Positions 22,217 through 35,616 of a DNA stretch of 55,604 bases are shown here, one piece after another. The position numbers and the translations under genes are program-made. The notes below the pieces were generated by a model. It ran no database searches and had not been told where the DNA came from. It was given only the letters and a program-made list of their open reading frames with translations. Each line of letters begins with the position of its first letter. The first letter of the stretch is position 1. Source of the stretch: Dissophora ornata (lineage: Eukaryota; Mortierellomycota; Mortierellomycetes; Mortierellales; Mortierellaceae); NCBI GenBank assembly GCA_025201705.1, contig MU616689.1:1-55604 (forward strand), given 5' to 3'.

Positions 22217-25200
22217 TTACTCAAGTAGCTTGACAATCTCGCCTATCAAGAGCAAAAAACATCAAGGTCAGTGACTGCATTGCGGAGTTATAAATCCGGT
22301 AGCGAGGCAACTCCTGGGACTTACTAGCAACGCCTTGTGTGGTAATCTTCTCGGATGTTCGTCGCGATAGTACGGCTGACTGGAGTACGCCCTTTACGCC
22401 AAAGATCGCCGCTGACTCTTTCGCACTCTCGTGCGCAAAGATCAAGTTGCCTAGTGCAACCAACAGGCGGTACTGAACCTGCTGTTCCCTCTCCTTCTCC
22501 AAAATCTTGGTCAGCACCCCGACGTATTGGATTGCCAGAGCATCGTCGTCATGACGCTTCAAGAGTAAGGCCGAGTAGCTCATATAGACCGTGGCTACAG
22601 CAAGCTTCAGGTTCTTGTTGGTGCTCTGCCAGATAGCATCGTCCTCCATATATTCTAGCACCACCGAAATCTCATTCATGGCCACCTCTCGTCCCAGCGA
22701 AGTCTCGCAAAAGTTGACGACCAGACGAGCGACCAACATCAGACTCGTCTCATGCGTGCGTGATGCAGCCAACAGGGTTTTGAGCAGATCTGGCGACTCA
22801 GCGGGACTTGTAGAACACAGGGCTAATAACCGCAACAAGTCCAATGCTGGGAAACGTGATGCCTCGGGCCAGGTGTTGAAGATTTTGAGTAGCAGCGATA
22901 CATACCCCGGTTGCTGTGTAGGTTGCATTGGTGGCGCCGCCAAGAATTTGAAAAGCGATTCCAGTTGCGCCAGGTCCGCACTATCTAGGGCTGTACCTGA
23001 AGAGGCGAGTTCCGTGTTCAGTTGGAGCATTTTCTTCTGTATCGCGGCAAGGTTGGCATCCTTGAAAGGAACGTTTGTCAGCTGCCAAATGAGGAAGATT
23101 AGAGCGCATTAGTGGAGAGATCTCATCGTGATGGTGCCGACTTCTCCGGAAATTGCGGCATCAATCATCCTACCAGAGGGATAAGTCGTTTGACAGCAGG
23201 CTGGGCTTTAGGTGCTTCATTGCCCCAAGGATTGTACTAGCAGCAGCAGGATATCAACGTTGGTGAGTAGAGAATCTTTCGTTGCGCTCCGTAAAAGGCA
23301 GAGGTCCGAATACTATCACATACTGATCCAAGGGAGGACGAAGAAGTCTGCCCAGGGGTGTAACGTGAGCCTCCTAGCAAAATGGAAGGAGGATATTTAG
23401 ATTGCGTTCGAGGCAATGTGTAATCTGCGTGAACGTGATTCCCGTGAGACACATACCGGTGAGAGGATCACCGACGGACGCAGTCTCTCCTTGAGAGACA
23501 GCGCGGGCATTCTTGGTGATAAACTCTGCAACTTGATCCAAGTATGCCTGAGGGAGGTCGTGCTTTGTCAAGAACGTCTGCGCGGCGGTGTACGGGTTCT
23601 CTGTGACATTGAATGGGAGCTTCAGAGCAGGCACGCCTTCCCCGACGTCGATATCAAAGACGTGATCGTATTCCACACCTCCGTAGAGCTGCTTCCTGTT
23701 TTGTCCGACAGCATCCACGACCTCTCCGATCTTGGACCATGATTGCTCAGCATTCGACCACTAGATATTGTGCTATAATGTAAGTGTCTCTAGGTGCTAT
23801 TTCCAATAATAGCACTGTTCGCAAGCACGTCCAATAGTGAACTCACCATGTGGGCCTCGACAACGTTTCCGACGCGGACCATCTTGACATCCTGGTCTTT
23901 TCTTCCTGGCTGCTGCAAGGCCTCAATTCCAGGAACATCGTCCTTCTTGATATCTCCCACTTGATTGCTATATTACGAAAGAGATGATTGCCTGTTAGCT
24001 TGTGTCATCGGCAGCAGCGAGCACAGTCCGAAAAGGCACAAGTTACGTACGATGGAAGGGCAGCGGCCGCATTCTCTTCGTTGTACGCCTCCAATGTCTC
24101 TGCGTCAGCAATACGTTCCTTGTTCCTGGTGAAAACGCGCACAAATCCATCTGATCCACCGCTGACAATGTCACCGTTCGGAAGAGCCGCGACACACCAA
24201 ACAGAGACGCATGGGTGCATGATAGTTTGAGTGCAAGCACCGTCTAATGTAGCGGTAATGAATGTGGTTAGTGCCATCTTGGTATGCGTCAAAGCTGATA
24301 ATTGAACTAGGGATGTCACGTACGTTCCCACACTCGAACGGTGCGATCCTCGCCGCTAGAAAAGATTTCGCCGGTTGGAAGTGTCGCCAAAGAGTAAACA
24401 AAGGATGTGTGTCCGTCCAGTGCTTGCAAGGGGTCGCCATTGTTGGACCAGACAATGACTGCGCCATCGTTTCCACAAGAGACAAATCCAATGCCTGGCA
24501 GCAGCGCGAGTGAGCGAACGCAGTCTTCATGGCCAGTAACGGTCTTGATCTTTTTGCCATCCTTCCACATGCCTATCGTCTTGTCCGCCGAGGCTAATTA
24601 GAAAAACAAAGATCAAACCTCCAGAATTAGAACGGCGTGGAGAGTTGACGAAGCCTTGCAAAGTCCACCGAAAGAATATCACTTTACCTGTCACAATTAC
24701 TTCATGCTCCAGCTCCAGTACGCCCCAAATAGCTTGCGTATGTCCCTCTAAAGTGTGCACACATTGCCAGTCTCTCCAAATCTTGGCAGTCTTGTCCCAT
24801 GATCCGGAGACGATATGTCCATCCGTATCAGCATACAGGGAGCAGACATTGTCAGTATGACCTGCAAGTGTGTAGACAGGTGCGCTGGAATCCTCAGGAT
24901 CCCAGATATTGATCAGTCTATCGCTTCCTCCGGTAACGATCAATCCTATTTCAACAAGAAGTGGATCGACAGGTAATAATGAGTCTCCAAGGGCTCAGTG
25001 ACTTTTAGCGAGGGGTGTTGGCGCCACACATACGAACGCACCATTAGGATTGCTTGCCGAAGCGCCGATAAAGGCGACGGAGTTGACATAGTTGGTGTGG
25101 CCGTGGAAGACCTTTCCCTCTGAGAATTTGTTGCTTGACTGCCTCTGCCAGGTCCTGACAGACTTGTCTCGGGACACAGAGACGATCATAGAGTCTGTGG

Positions 25201-25361
25201 GAGCAATAACTGCTTTGACCTGCAAAAGCATATGGGAACGAGCGTGTCCGTGTTAAAGGTGCGTATTGCGCCGAGTACTACACACAGTCGGAAACTACAT
25301 GGGTAGCTTTGCTTACATCGCCCTTGTGTCCCGCCAGGATTGCAGAGAGTTGCCAGGTCAT
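22217..25361 (-). CDS. DOA1: DOA1/PLAA ubiquitin-binding WD-repeat protein
   Basis: An adaptor of the Cdc48/p97 ATPase that binds ubiquitin and controls ubiquitin recycling, endosomal sorting and mitochondrial quality control. Eleven exons (25361-25317, 25219-25042, 24945-24688, 24593-24324, 24243-24051, 23967-23847, 23760-23457, 23373-23324, 23236-23174, 23081-22325, 22242-22217) join to 754 residues, between yeast and human lengths. The first half is a beta-propeller with repeated GH...W-D units (SVSRDKSVRTW, SGSWDKTAKIW, SSGEDRTVRVW, SGGSDGFVRVF). A PFU domain at about 378-440 is marked by YDHVFDIDVGEG. A PUL helical domain runs from about 495 to the end and begins at LTNVPFKD. The start is fixed by MTWQLSAILAGH, which opens the first WD repeat. 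The 26-nt last exon supplies SEIVKLLE. The gene is divergent from SEC23 over 235 bases. Confidence 0.95.
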
Positions 25362-28506
<3,145 letters not shown>

Positions 28507-28717
28507 AATGTCCACCTTATACCATGGTGACGGAGGGTGTGTGTGTGAGAGAGAACTTTTGAGGTGGAGGATAGTATTAGTTTTTGACACATAATGCAAG
28601 CTATATACAATGAGCAGAGTCGATCTTCAGCGCAACGGAATGAAGACAATAAAGTACGCGCAAAGCTTCAAGGCCTGTTTTGTTGCTCTGTTTTTAATGT
28701 TGTGCGTGGATCAATCA

Positions 28718-29986
28718 CTAGTTGCTTCGTGTACGAGCACCGCTCTCGTTGTATGCGGTCAGGATAAATTCGATGATGGCGTCCAAACCGACGCCGTTCT
28801 TGACTTGAGCAAAGACCGTGGGACCAGGTCCACGCATCTTGGCGGCATCCCTCGCCATCACGTCCAAGTTGGCGCCCACAATCTCTGCCAAATCGGTCTA
28901 TTATGTAGGTTAAAGCGAGTGTGTTAGAATAGCGATTGACACTGAAACGGCAATGATAAGCTGGCAAAAAGGCAAAGGCTGACTGTACCTTGTTGATAAC
29001 AAGCAGATCGGACTGGCTGGTTCCTGGACCACCCTTGCGTGGGACCTTGTCGCCTCCAGCAACGTCAATAACTAATAGGGATGCGTGCCACCATTAGTTA
29101 CGTAGACAATTCGTTTTTGCGATACCATCTCCTTCATCAGCACTGAGCATGGCAGTTTGATAGTTTACCATAAATGATGTAATCGGCGAGCTCTCGAGAA
29201 TAGTTCGCAGCGAGGTTGTCTCCACCACTCTCGATCAACAACAATTCTGGGCTGAACTTTGCCTGCAGCTGTTCCAGCGCTGCCAGGTTCGCTGAGATGT
29301 CTTCACGAATGGCAGCGTGAGGACAGCCACCCGTCTCGATTGCCACAATTCGCTCAGGGTCTTCAAGAGCCTTGTTCCTAATCAAGAAATCCGTGTCCTC
29401 GGTCGTGAAGATGTCGTTGGTAACGCAGGCCAAGCTGTACTCCTTCTGCAATCTTCTGCAGAGTTCCAGCATCAACGCAGTCTTTCCCGACCCAACAGGT
29501 CTGTCAGCAAGTGCAAGATAAAAAACAGTTGAGATGTAATTTTAGTTCGCGTATCTTGAGCTTATCACGAGGGCGACGGCCAATTGACAGGCGGCAACAG
29601 TACAGTTGCCCTCGAGAAGAGTCACCGCCCTCACTCCATCGAGATAAAGGAACCTACCCTCCAATGCCCACAGTGAACGTGCGCTCCTCCCAATCACGGT
29701 TCTCGTAGGCTGGCAAGGCACGCTCCACAAACTTGCCAGCAGTGTCGATCTGTTCATGACGATGGCCGTGCTCGATATCGGACTGAGTCCAGCCCTCATG
29801 TTTGGTGAGGTTGTACTTTTGGCTGCTAGTCAATTTGGGCGAGTCATGGGCATGGTCGTGGGAATGGGATCCACCAGCATGGTCATGTGAATGAGACGCG
29901 CTGTCGTGATCGTGCGAATGGTGGTGGTCGTGGCCACCTCCTGCTCCAGAGGCAGTCGAGCCGTGTTTTTCGAAGCGACAGGACAT
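28718..29986 (-). CDS. ureG: Urease accessory GTPase UreG
   Basis: A SIMIBI-class GTPase that passes nickel to apo-urease during activation. Four exons (29986-29658, 29500-29169, 29071-28989, 28897-28718) join to 307 residues. The P-loop GGPVGSGKT starts near 109; the nickel-binding CPH sits in [22 protein letters not shown] and NKTDLA complete the G domain. The first 100 residues are an extension ahead of the G domain with a dense run of His and Asp between about 19 and 51, as in plant and fungal UreG, probably for metal storage or buffering. Splicing reconstructs the P-loop from two exons. The gene is divergent from urease across 1.0 kb, so the enzyme and its nickel GTPase could be co-regulated. 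The gene on its other side (SEC23) is convergent, about 210 bases away. Confidence 0.96.
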
Positions 29987-30987
29987 CTTTTTCAGTTACG
30001 GTAGTGGCGGATATGAGTGATGGAGCTTCAGGGATTGAAGAGTATTGCGCGGAGGTTCAAGAAAAACTTGGAAGAAGAGGAGGGAGAAGAAGAATAGGGA
30101 TTTTTTTATTTAATTTTTTTTTTTTGGTGATCCGTGGGCCCTGATCGCATTGAGGAGGCCTGCGAGTCCATTGTCATGGTGAATTTGCATGATCCTCGCT
30201 GTTCCATCACATCCAACCTGATCCGTCCTAGATAACAGCCTCTTGGTCACTCCTTGCAAATAGGGTGTGAGATCGAGATCTGGTCCAAAAGTTGGGTCAT
30301 TTCCGAAGGACCCGTCATGTCGTTTGCAGCACGGAATATAAACGTCGTTGCAGTGTACGCGGCGTGGCAGAGTGGGCGGAAGAGTAAGCGAGCAGGCGAT
30401 AAATCGTGTCCGTCTTTGGCCGGACATTGAATACATTCCTCTGCAAGTGCTTATCGCGAAACCGTAATTCTGTGGATCTTGTTACAATGTCATAAAAATC
30501 CGATGGAGCACTAATTCGCTCGTTTCTGACATGCGTGATAGATCAGTGGCCATTGGCGACTAGAGTGTGGTGGAAAGCGGCAAGCGACAGGGCTGGAAGT
30601 AAAGGGGAGAATTGCCATCGACGATAAAGGTCATGCCCCCCGTTGTTTGTGGGTGTGTGGGAATCAAGCGTGCGTGAGTTGTCATTATTATTATTTTTTT
30701 TTGCACGAGTTATCCCATCTCGCAAAACATCTTTATATCTTCGTTTCTCTGGTCTTTCTTTTTTCCCTTTTTCTTTTTTTCCCTTATCTCGCACCATCCC
30801 CCTCCCCCATTCTGCTCACTCCTGCCAGCTCTCCCCCGCTGAGCTCTGTACACTTTCTCTTTGTAGATATTTCGTCTCTCTTCCCCGCATTCTCACGCGT
30901 CATTCGTTGGGATCGCCGCTTTTAATTTCCGAGCTGGCGTTGCACGTTTTCCCCTCTGATACATAACAAGCACAGAAGAAAACAAAA
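29987..30987. promoter_or_regulatory. Shared ureG-urease divergent promoter with GATA-type motifs
   Basis: This 1.0-kb region separates the two start codons. Toward urease the plus strand is strongly CT-rich (30720-30900), the leader type of this genome. Six HGATAR-type sites, the target of AreA/NIT2 nitrogen regulators, can be read at 30230, 30397, 30451 (reverse), 30536, 30622 and 30784 (reverse). About three would be expected by chance over this length on both strands, so the excess is suggestive only. Confidence 0.45.
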
Positions 30988-33900
30988 ATGAAACTGGTTC
31001 CTCGCGAGTTGGACAAGCTGGTCCTTCACCAAGTCGGAGCCCTGGCTCAAAAGCGATTGGCCCGAGGAGTTCGCCTGAATCAGGCTGAGGCAGTCGCGCT
31101 GATTTCCAGTCAGATCGCAGAGTTCATCCGCGATGGAACCCACACCGTCGCAGATCTCATGAACATGGGCAAACAGTTTCTGGGTCGTCGTCAAGTCCTT
31201 CCAGGCGTAGCCGAGACGATGCACGAGGTCCAGATTGAGGGCACATTCCCAGACGGCACAAAGCTTGTCACAGTCCATTACCCGATCAGCAGCGAGAACG
31301 GCAACCTCGAGCTGGCACTCTATGGGTCGTTTTTGCCCATCCCAGATGTCGACAAGGTCTTCCCGCCCATCACTGAGGCCGAGGAGCAGGAGTTCCCGCA
31401 CCCGCCAGGCGCGATCATCACTCTTCCGGGCACATTGACACTCAGCAAGGGCCGCAAGAGACTGCGAATGGAGATCATCAACATGGGTGATCGTCCCATT
31501 GTGGTGAGTGATAATGTCCATTATCGTTGCTGTTTGGACAGCGATGGTTCTCTTGTATACAATCTGGCTCCATCATGTTGATCATGGTGCGACTGCTATT
31601 GTTTGTTGTTTGCGTTTGTTTGCGTTTGCCATGAGCCGGATGAACTTTAACTTTGGAGAGGGGTGGAGACAACGACAAAAGTTCTGGATGTATACTGCCC
31701 AGTCGCTCGCTGCATGGAGTCGTATCTTTCCTTCGTTCCGTCATTTTGTTTGGGATTTGCTCTAATTCCGAGGGTGGGGATGGGCTGGCCAATCTCCACA
31801 ACATGCAGAGGTCGCCTTTCTTGTTGTATTGTGCATCGGGACGGATCATCGCCGCCATTCCTTGATGGACAAATGGAGGCAGCACCTTTTCACTCCACTC
31901 CACACCTTGGTGTGTAATGATGGTGATGGCTCAGATAATGGTCCAGTCCATATACTCAACTCGCACTCTTTGTAGAGTGGTGTGGGAATCGTCTATCATT
32001 GTTTTTTACGTGGGCATGTACTCCTTGCTTTGTGCTTCCTCTCCAACTGATAACTCATTGCCTATCAAGGCAATTCCTTGGCGCGTGTTTACATGTCGTA
32101 CCAATGATAATCAATATTACGTCGCACAGGGCATCATGTATCATGCACTGTCGATTCATGCACTACCGATTCATGCACTGCCGATGTTAACGCACTCATT
32201 TTTTTTCAACAAAACTACTCAGGTCGGTTCGCATTTCCATTTGATCGAGGCCAACAGCTTTCTAAAGATGGATCGCGAGCTGGCTTATGGCCGAAGACTC
32301 GACATCCCTGCCGGAAATGGCGTTCGATTTGAGCCAGGTGAAAAGCACACTGTCTCCACTGTCAGCATTGGAGGCAAAAAGCGCATCAGTGGAGGAAACG
32401 GCCTTGCCACTGGAGTCGTCAACCCCGACCGTCTGAAGAAAATCATGTCGGATTTGGTTGCAAGGAACTTTTTGCATGCCGCTCAGTCGCCCGATTTGAA
32501 CGCCATGGAGGCTCCAGAGTATCAGATCCCAAGAGAGACTTATCGGTCGTTTTTTGGCCCTACAGTCGGTGATAGAGTGAGATTGGGAGACATGGATCTC
32601 TGGATTGAGATCGAGAAGGATTACGCGCACTATGGCGACGAGTGCAAGTTTGGCGGTGGAAAGGTCCTGAGAGAAGGTATGGGCCAGGCCAATGGAGTGA
32701 CAGGAGATAAGGCTCTAGATCTCGTCATCACAAACGCGATTATTCTCGACTACACTGGAATTTACAAGGTACTGAGAGAAAGAGACGCTCTACTCTATTC
32801 CATTTTTTTTATTGCTGGTACTCATCACTGGTGCGACCATCTTCGAATTAGGCTGATATCGGAATCAAAAATGGTCTGATCTGCGGTATTGGAAAGGCTG
32901 GAAACCCTGATGTGATGGACGACGTATCTCCCTACATGACTGTGGGTGTCACGACCGAGGTCATGGCTGGCGAGAACATGATTGTTGTTGCAGGAGGCAT
33001 TGATTCGCACGTCCACTACATCTGCCCTCAGCTCATTGAAGAAGCACTGACTTCTGGATTGACGACATTGATCGGCGGTGGTACAGGACCCAATACTGGA
33101 ACGAACGCGACCACATGCACACCTTCCGCGGAATATATTAAGATGATGATGCAAGCAACCGATTCGTCGCCCATTAATTTGGGTATCACTGGTAAAGGCA
33201 ACACGTCCCAGCTCGATGGTATTCACGATCAAGTCAAGGCTGGTGCTGTTGGTTTGAAGCTTCACGAGGATTGGGGGACTACTCCTGCTGCAATCGATAA
33301 CTGCCTGAAGGCTTGCGACTTGTATGACGTGCAGGTAATGACCCTTATTGTGCAACATATTATGAGAACGATGACATGGTGGTGTAATTGTTGAGCTTGC
33401 TAACACTCTCACGTTCTGTTTCCAGGCAACAATCCACACCGATACATTAAACGAGTCTGGATACGTGCAATCGACCGTTGGGGCTATTAATGGACGCACT
33501 ATTCACACCTATCACACAGAGGGAGCTGGCGGTGGACATGCCCCTGATATTATCACTATTTGCGGTCAACCTAATGTTCTTCCTTCCAGTACGACTCCTA
33601 CTGTGCCCTTTACCAAGAACACTCTGGATGAGCACATTGACATGTTGATGGTTTGCCACCATCTCGACAGGAACTTGCCAGAGGATGTCCACTTTGCTGA
33701 GAGTCGTATCCGTGGAGAGACCATTGCCGCTGAGGGCTGTCTGCATGACATGGGCGCTATTAGTATGCTCAGTAGTGATGCTCAGGCGATGGGTCGTATC
33801 GGTGAAGTCGTCACCAGAACATGGATGCTGGCTGATCGCATGAAGCAGATTCGCGGTCATATCAATGACGAAAGCTCTACAGGAGCCTCTACGACCGCCG

Positions 33901-34522
33901 ATAACTTCCGTGTCAAGCGTTACGTCGCCAAGTACACCATCAATCCGTAAGTCGACAGAAGCTGAGGATAGGATCTGCTCTAATATGATACTTGAATAAG
34001 ACTGTTGACAGTCTTCCATATCTTCTCTTCCTTCAACCAATTAGGGCCATTACTCATGGTGTCTCTCATCTTATCGGTTCGATTGAAGTTGGCAAGATCG
34101 CTGATCTCGTCATGTACAATCCCGTGAACTTCGGAACTAAGCCCAACTATGTGCTCAAATCCGGTGTGGTGACATACGCTGCCATGGGTCTCGCCAACGC
34201 CAGTATCCCCACCACGCAGCCCATCATGATCCGACCCATGTTTGGTGCCATTGGCAGTGCTGCTGCCGCCAACTCGATCGTCTTCATGTCCCAGGCAGCC
34301 ATGGACCTCAACCGCGCACAAGAGTATGGTCTGAAGAAGAGGGCTGAGGCAATCAGGAACTGTCGTAACATTTCCAAGTCGGACATGAAGCTTAATAACT
34401 TGTGCCCAGAGGTCAAGGTCGACCCTGAGTCGTTTCAAGTCAGTGTGGATGGTGTGATGATCAGTGATTTGGTCAAGCCCGCGCAGACACTTCCTCTGAC
34501 GCAAAAAATGTACATTTTCTAA
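30988..34522 (+). CDS. URE1: Urease, single-chain nickel enzyme
   Basis: Hydrolyses urea to ammonia and carbamate. Five exons (30988-31503, 32223-32768, 32852-33334, 33426-33946, 34045-34522) give 847 residues, the length of plant and fungal single-chain ureases, with gamma, beta and alpha regions in order. All active-site residues are visible: nickel ligands H407 and H409 (SHVHYICP), the lysine that is carbamylated, K490 (GLKLHEDWG), H519 ([10 protein letters not shown]), H545 ([12 protein letters not shown]), flap and catalytic H593 (MVCHHLDRN) and D633 (SSDAQAMGR). Numbering runs at a constant +273 from the bacterial alpha subunit across this stretch, so there are no internal gaps there. 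The enzyme should be cytosolic and needs UreD, UreF and UreG; only UreG is in this window. Intron 1 is 719 bases, far longer than the others, and holds a 15-bp repeat. It ends at residue 172, within the beta region. Confidence 0.98.
32141..32185. repeat. 15-bp tandem repeat in urease intron 1
   Basis: Three adjacent copies of a 15-base unit of the form TCATGCACTRYCGAT occupy this stretch, with one or two differences between copies. It lies within the first intron, about 40 bases upstream of the acceptor. Confidence 0.8.
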
Positions 34523-34659
34523 AGAACTGCACACTCCACCCTTGTAGGTCTTACATTCATCAGACATTTTAATGTTGTCCGGAAAAATAAAGCTGGCTGA
34601 CCACATTTTCGTTTCTGTTCCCACGCTCGTCACACATTGGCAAATTTTCTGTTTCCTTT

Positions 34660-35616
34660 TTACGCTTTGTTGGCATTGACGGCCTTCTCTGCAAACTCTG
34701 CAAGCATGTGGATCGCCTGCTGACCAGCCTCAAACTGCTCTGGGATGTTCCAGTCGCCACGGCCTAGAGGTTTGTTTGGTTGGAGTCAGAAAGGTTAGCG
34801 TCATCTGTGACAGCAACCTAATTTGATCCAAGCGAAAAGTTTTTTTTCCGACTTACATCCAGTCCAGCCATGGTGCATGTTTCCGAAGCGATGATGGAAC
34901 GATTCGATCTTAAGGTTCTTCTCCTTCATAATGTCCATCAACGGGAGCATATCCATGTCTTCAATCGTCGGCAACAAGATGATTGGACACCGGACCTTCT
35001 CGATCAATTCAGCGCTCATCATCGAGGGGTGAGGTCCACCAGCCGCCAGGAATGGTTGCCGCTCATCACTGGCAGCCTGGATCGCAATATAGGTGCCCCA
35101 ACACTGTCCATAGATTACAAATTGCTCACATCCATCTGCACGAAGATCCTCCACGGCAGCCATGATCAGCTCATCCAGGTGCGAGACAGAGTAAGAACCG
35201 TGTACATCCAGCCAGGATACCATGGCCGAACGGCTACCGAGGTGTTCGGCGGGGACGGAACCAGTCTTGAACATGTGGGGGACAGAGACTTGAAATCCAC
35301 CATGAGCCTTTGCCAGGCGCTATTTTATATGTATAAAAAGATAGAGTTAGAAACAGGGTATATCTTGTGGACAAAGCACGCTCGGGATGGTATGAGACGT
35401 TACATCGTAGAACTGGTAGGTTGTTGGATGAAATCCAAGGATATCGTAGACACCGATAATACCAATCTTGGAATCTTTGGGGCCTGTACGGTAGGTCTTG
35501 CGGTCTTCGCCCTGGATCTTGATCGCTAAGACCTTGTCCTCGCCGAGATTTTCCCAGGCTGTGTTCTCGGTCGCTGGGGTGTTGCAGCACTTGTCAATGA
35601 GTTGAGGTTGAACCAT
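34660..35616 (-). CDS. Dienelactone hydrolase family protein
   Basis: An alpha/beta hydrolase of the dienelactone hydrolase (DLH) family, which uses a cysteine nucleophile. Three exons (35616-35404, 35319-34857, 34763-34660) give 259 residues, the normal length. The nucleophile elbow reads GQCWGT with Cys144; the catalytic His is within NMHHGWTG (H220 or H221); the acid is probably an Asp near 192-194. The N-terminus has a Cys pair (KCCNTPA), as many fungal members do. The substrate is unknown; fungal relatives include yeast AIM2. The gene lies tail to tail with urease, about 137 bases between stops, with no obvious functional link to it. The start at 35616 is the first ATG and gives a normal N-terminus. 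Confidence 0.93.

Noticed and set aside
22325..23081. Plus-strand frames opposite the DOA1 PUL domain
   Set aside because: They are antisense shadows of a well-supported exon.
24005..24331. Separate small gene read through DOA1 exon 5
   Set aside because: The frame extends exon 5 of DOA1 into its introns on both sides. The exon itself is part of the propeller.
29658..29986. His-rich region as part of a zinc transporter
   Set aside because: It joins in frame to a complete UreG G domain with the CPH motif, and no membrane segments are present.
30230..30789. GATA-type sites as proof of nitrogen control of urease
   Set aside because: Six sites against about three expected is too small an excess to count as proof. 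They are kept only as a hint.
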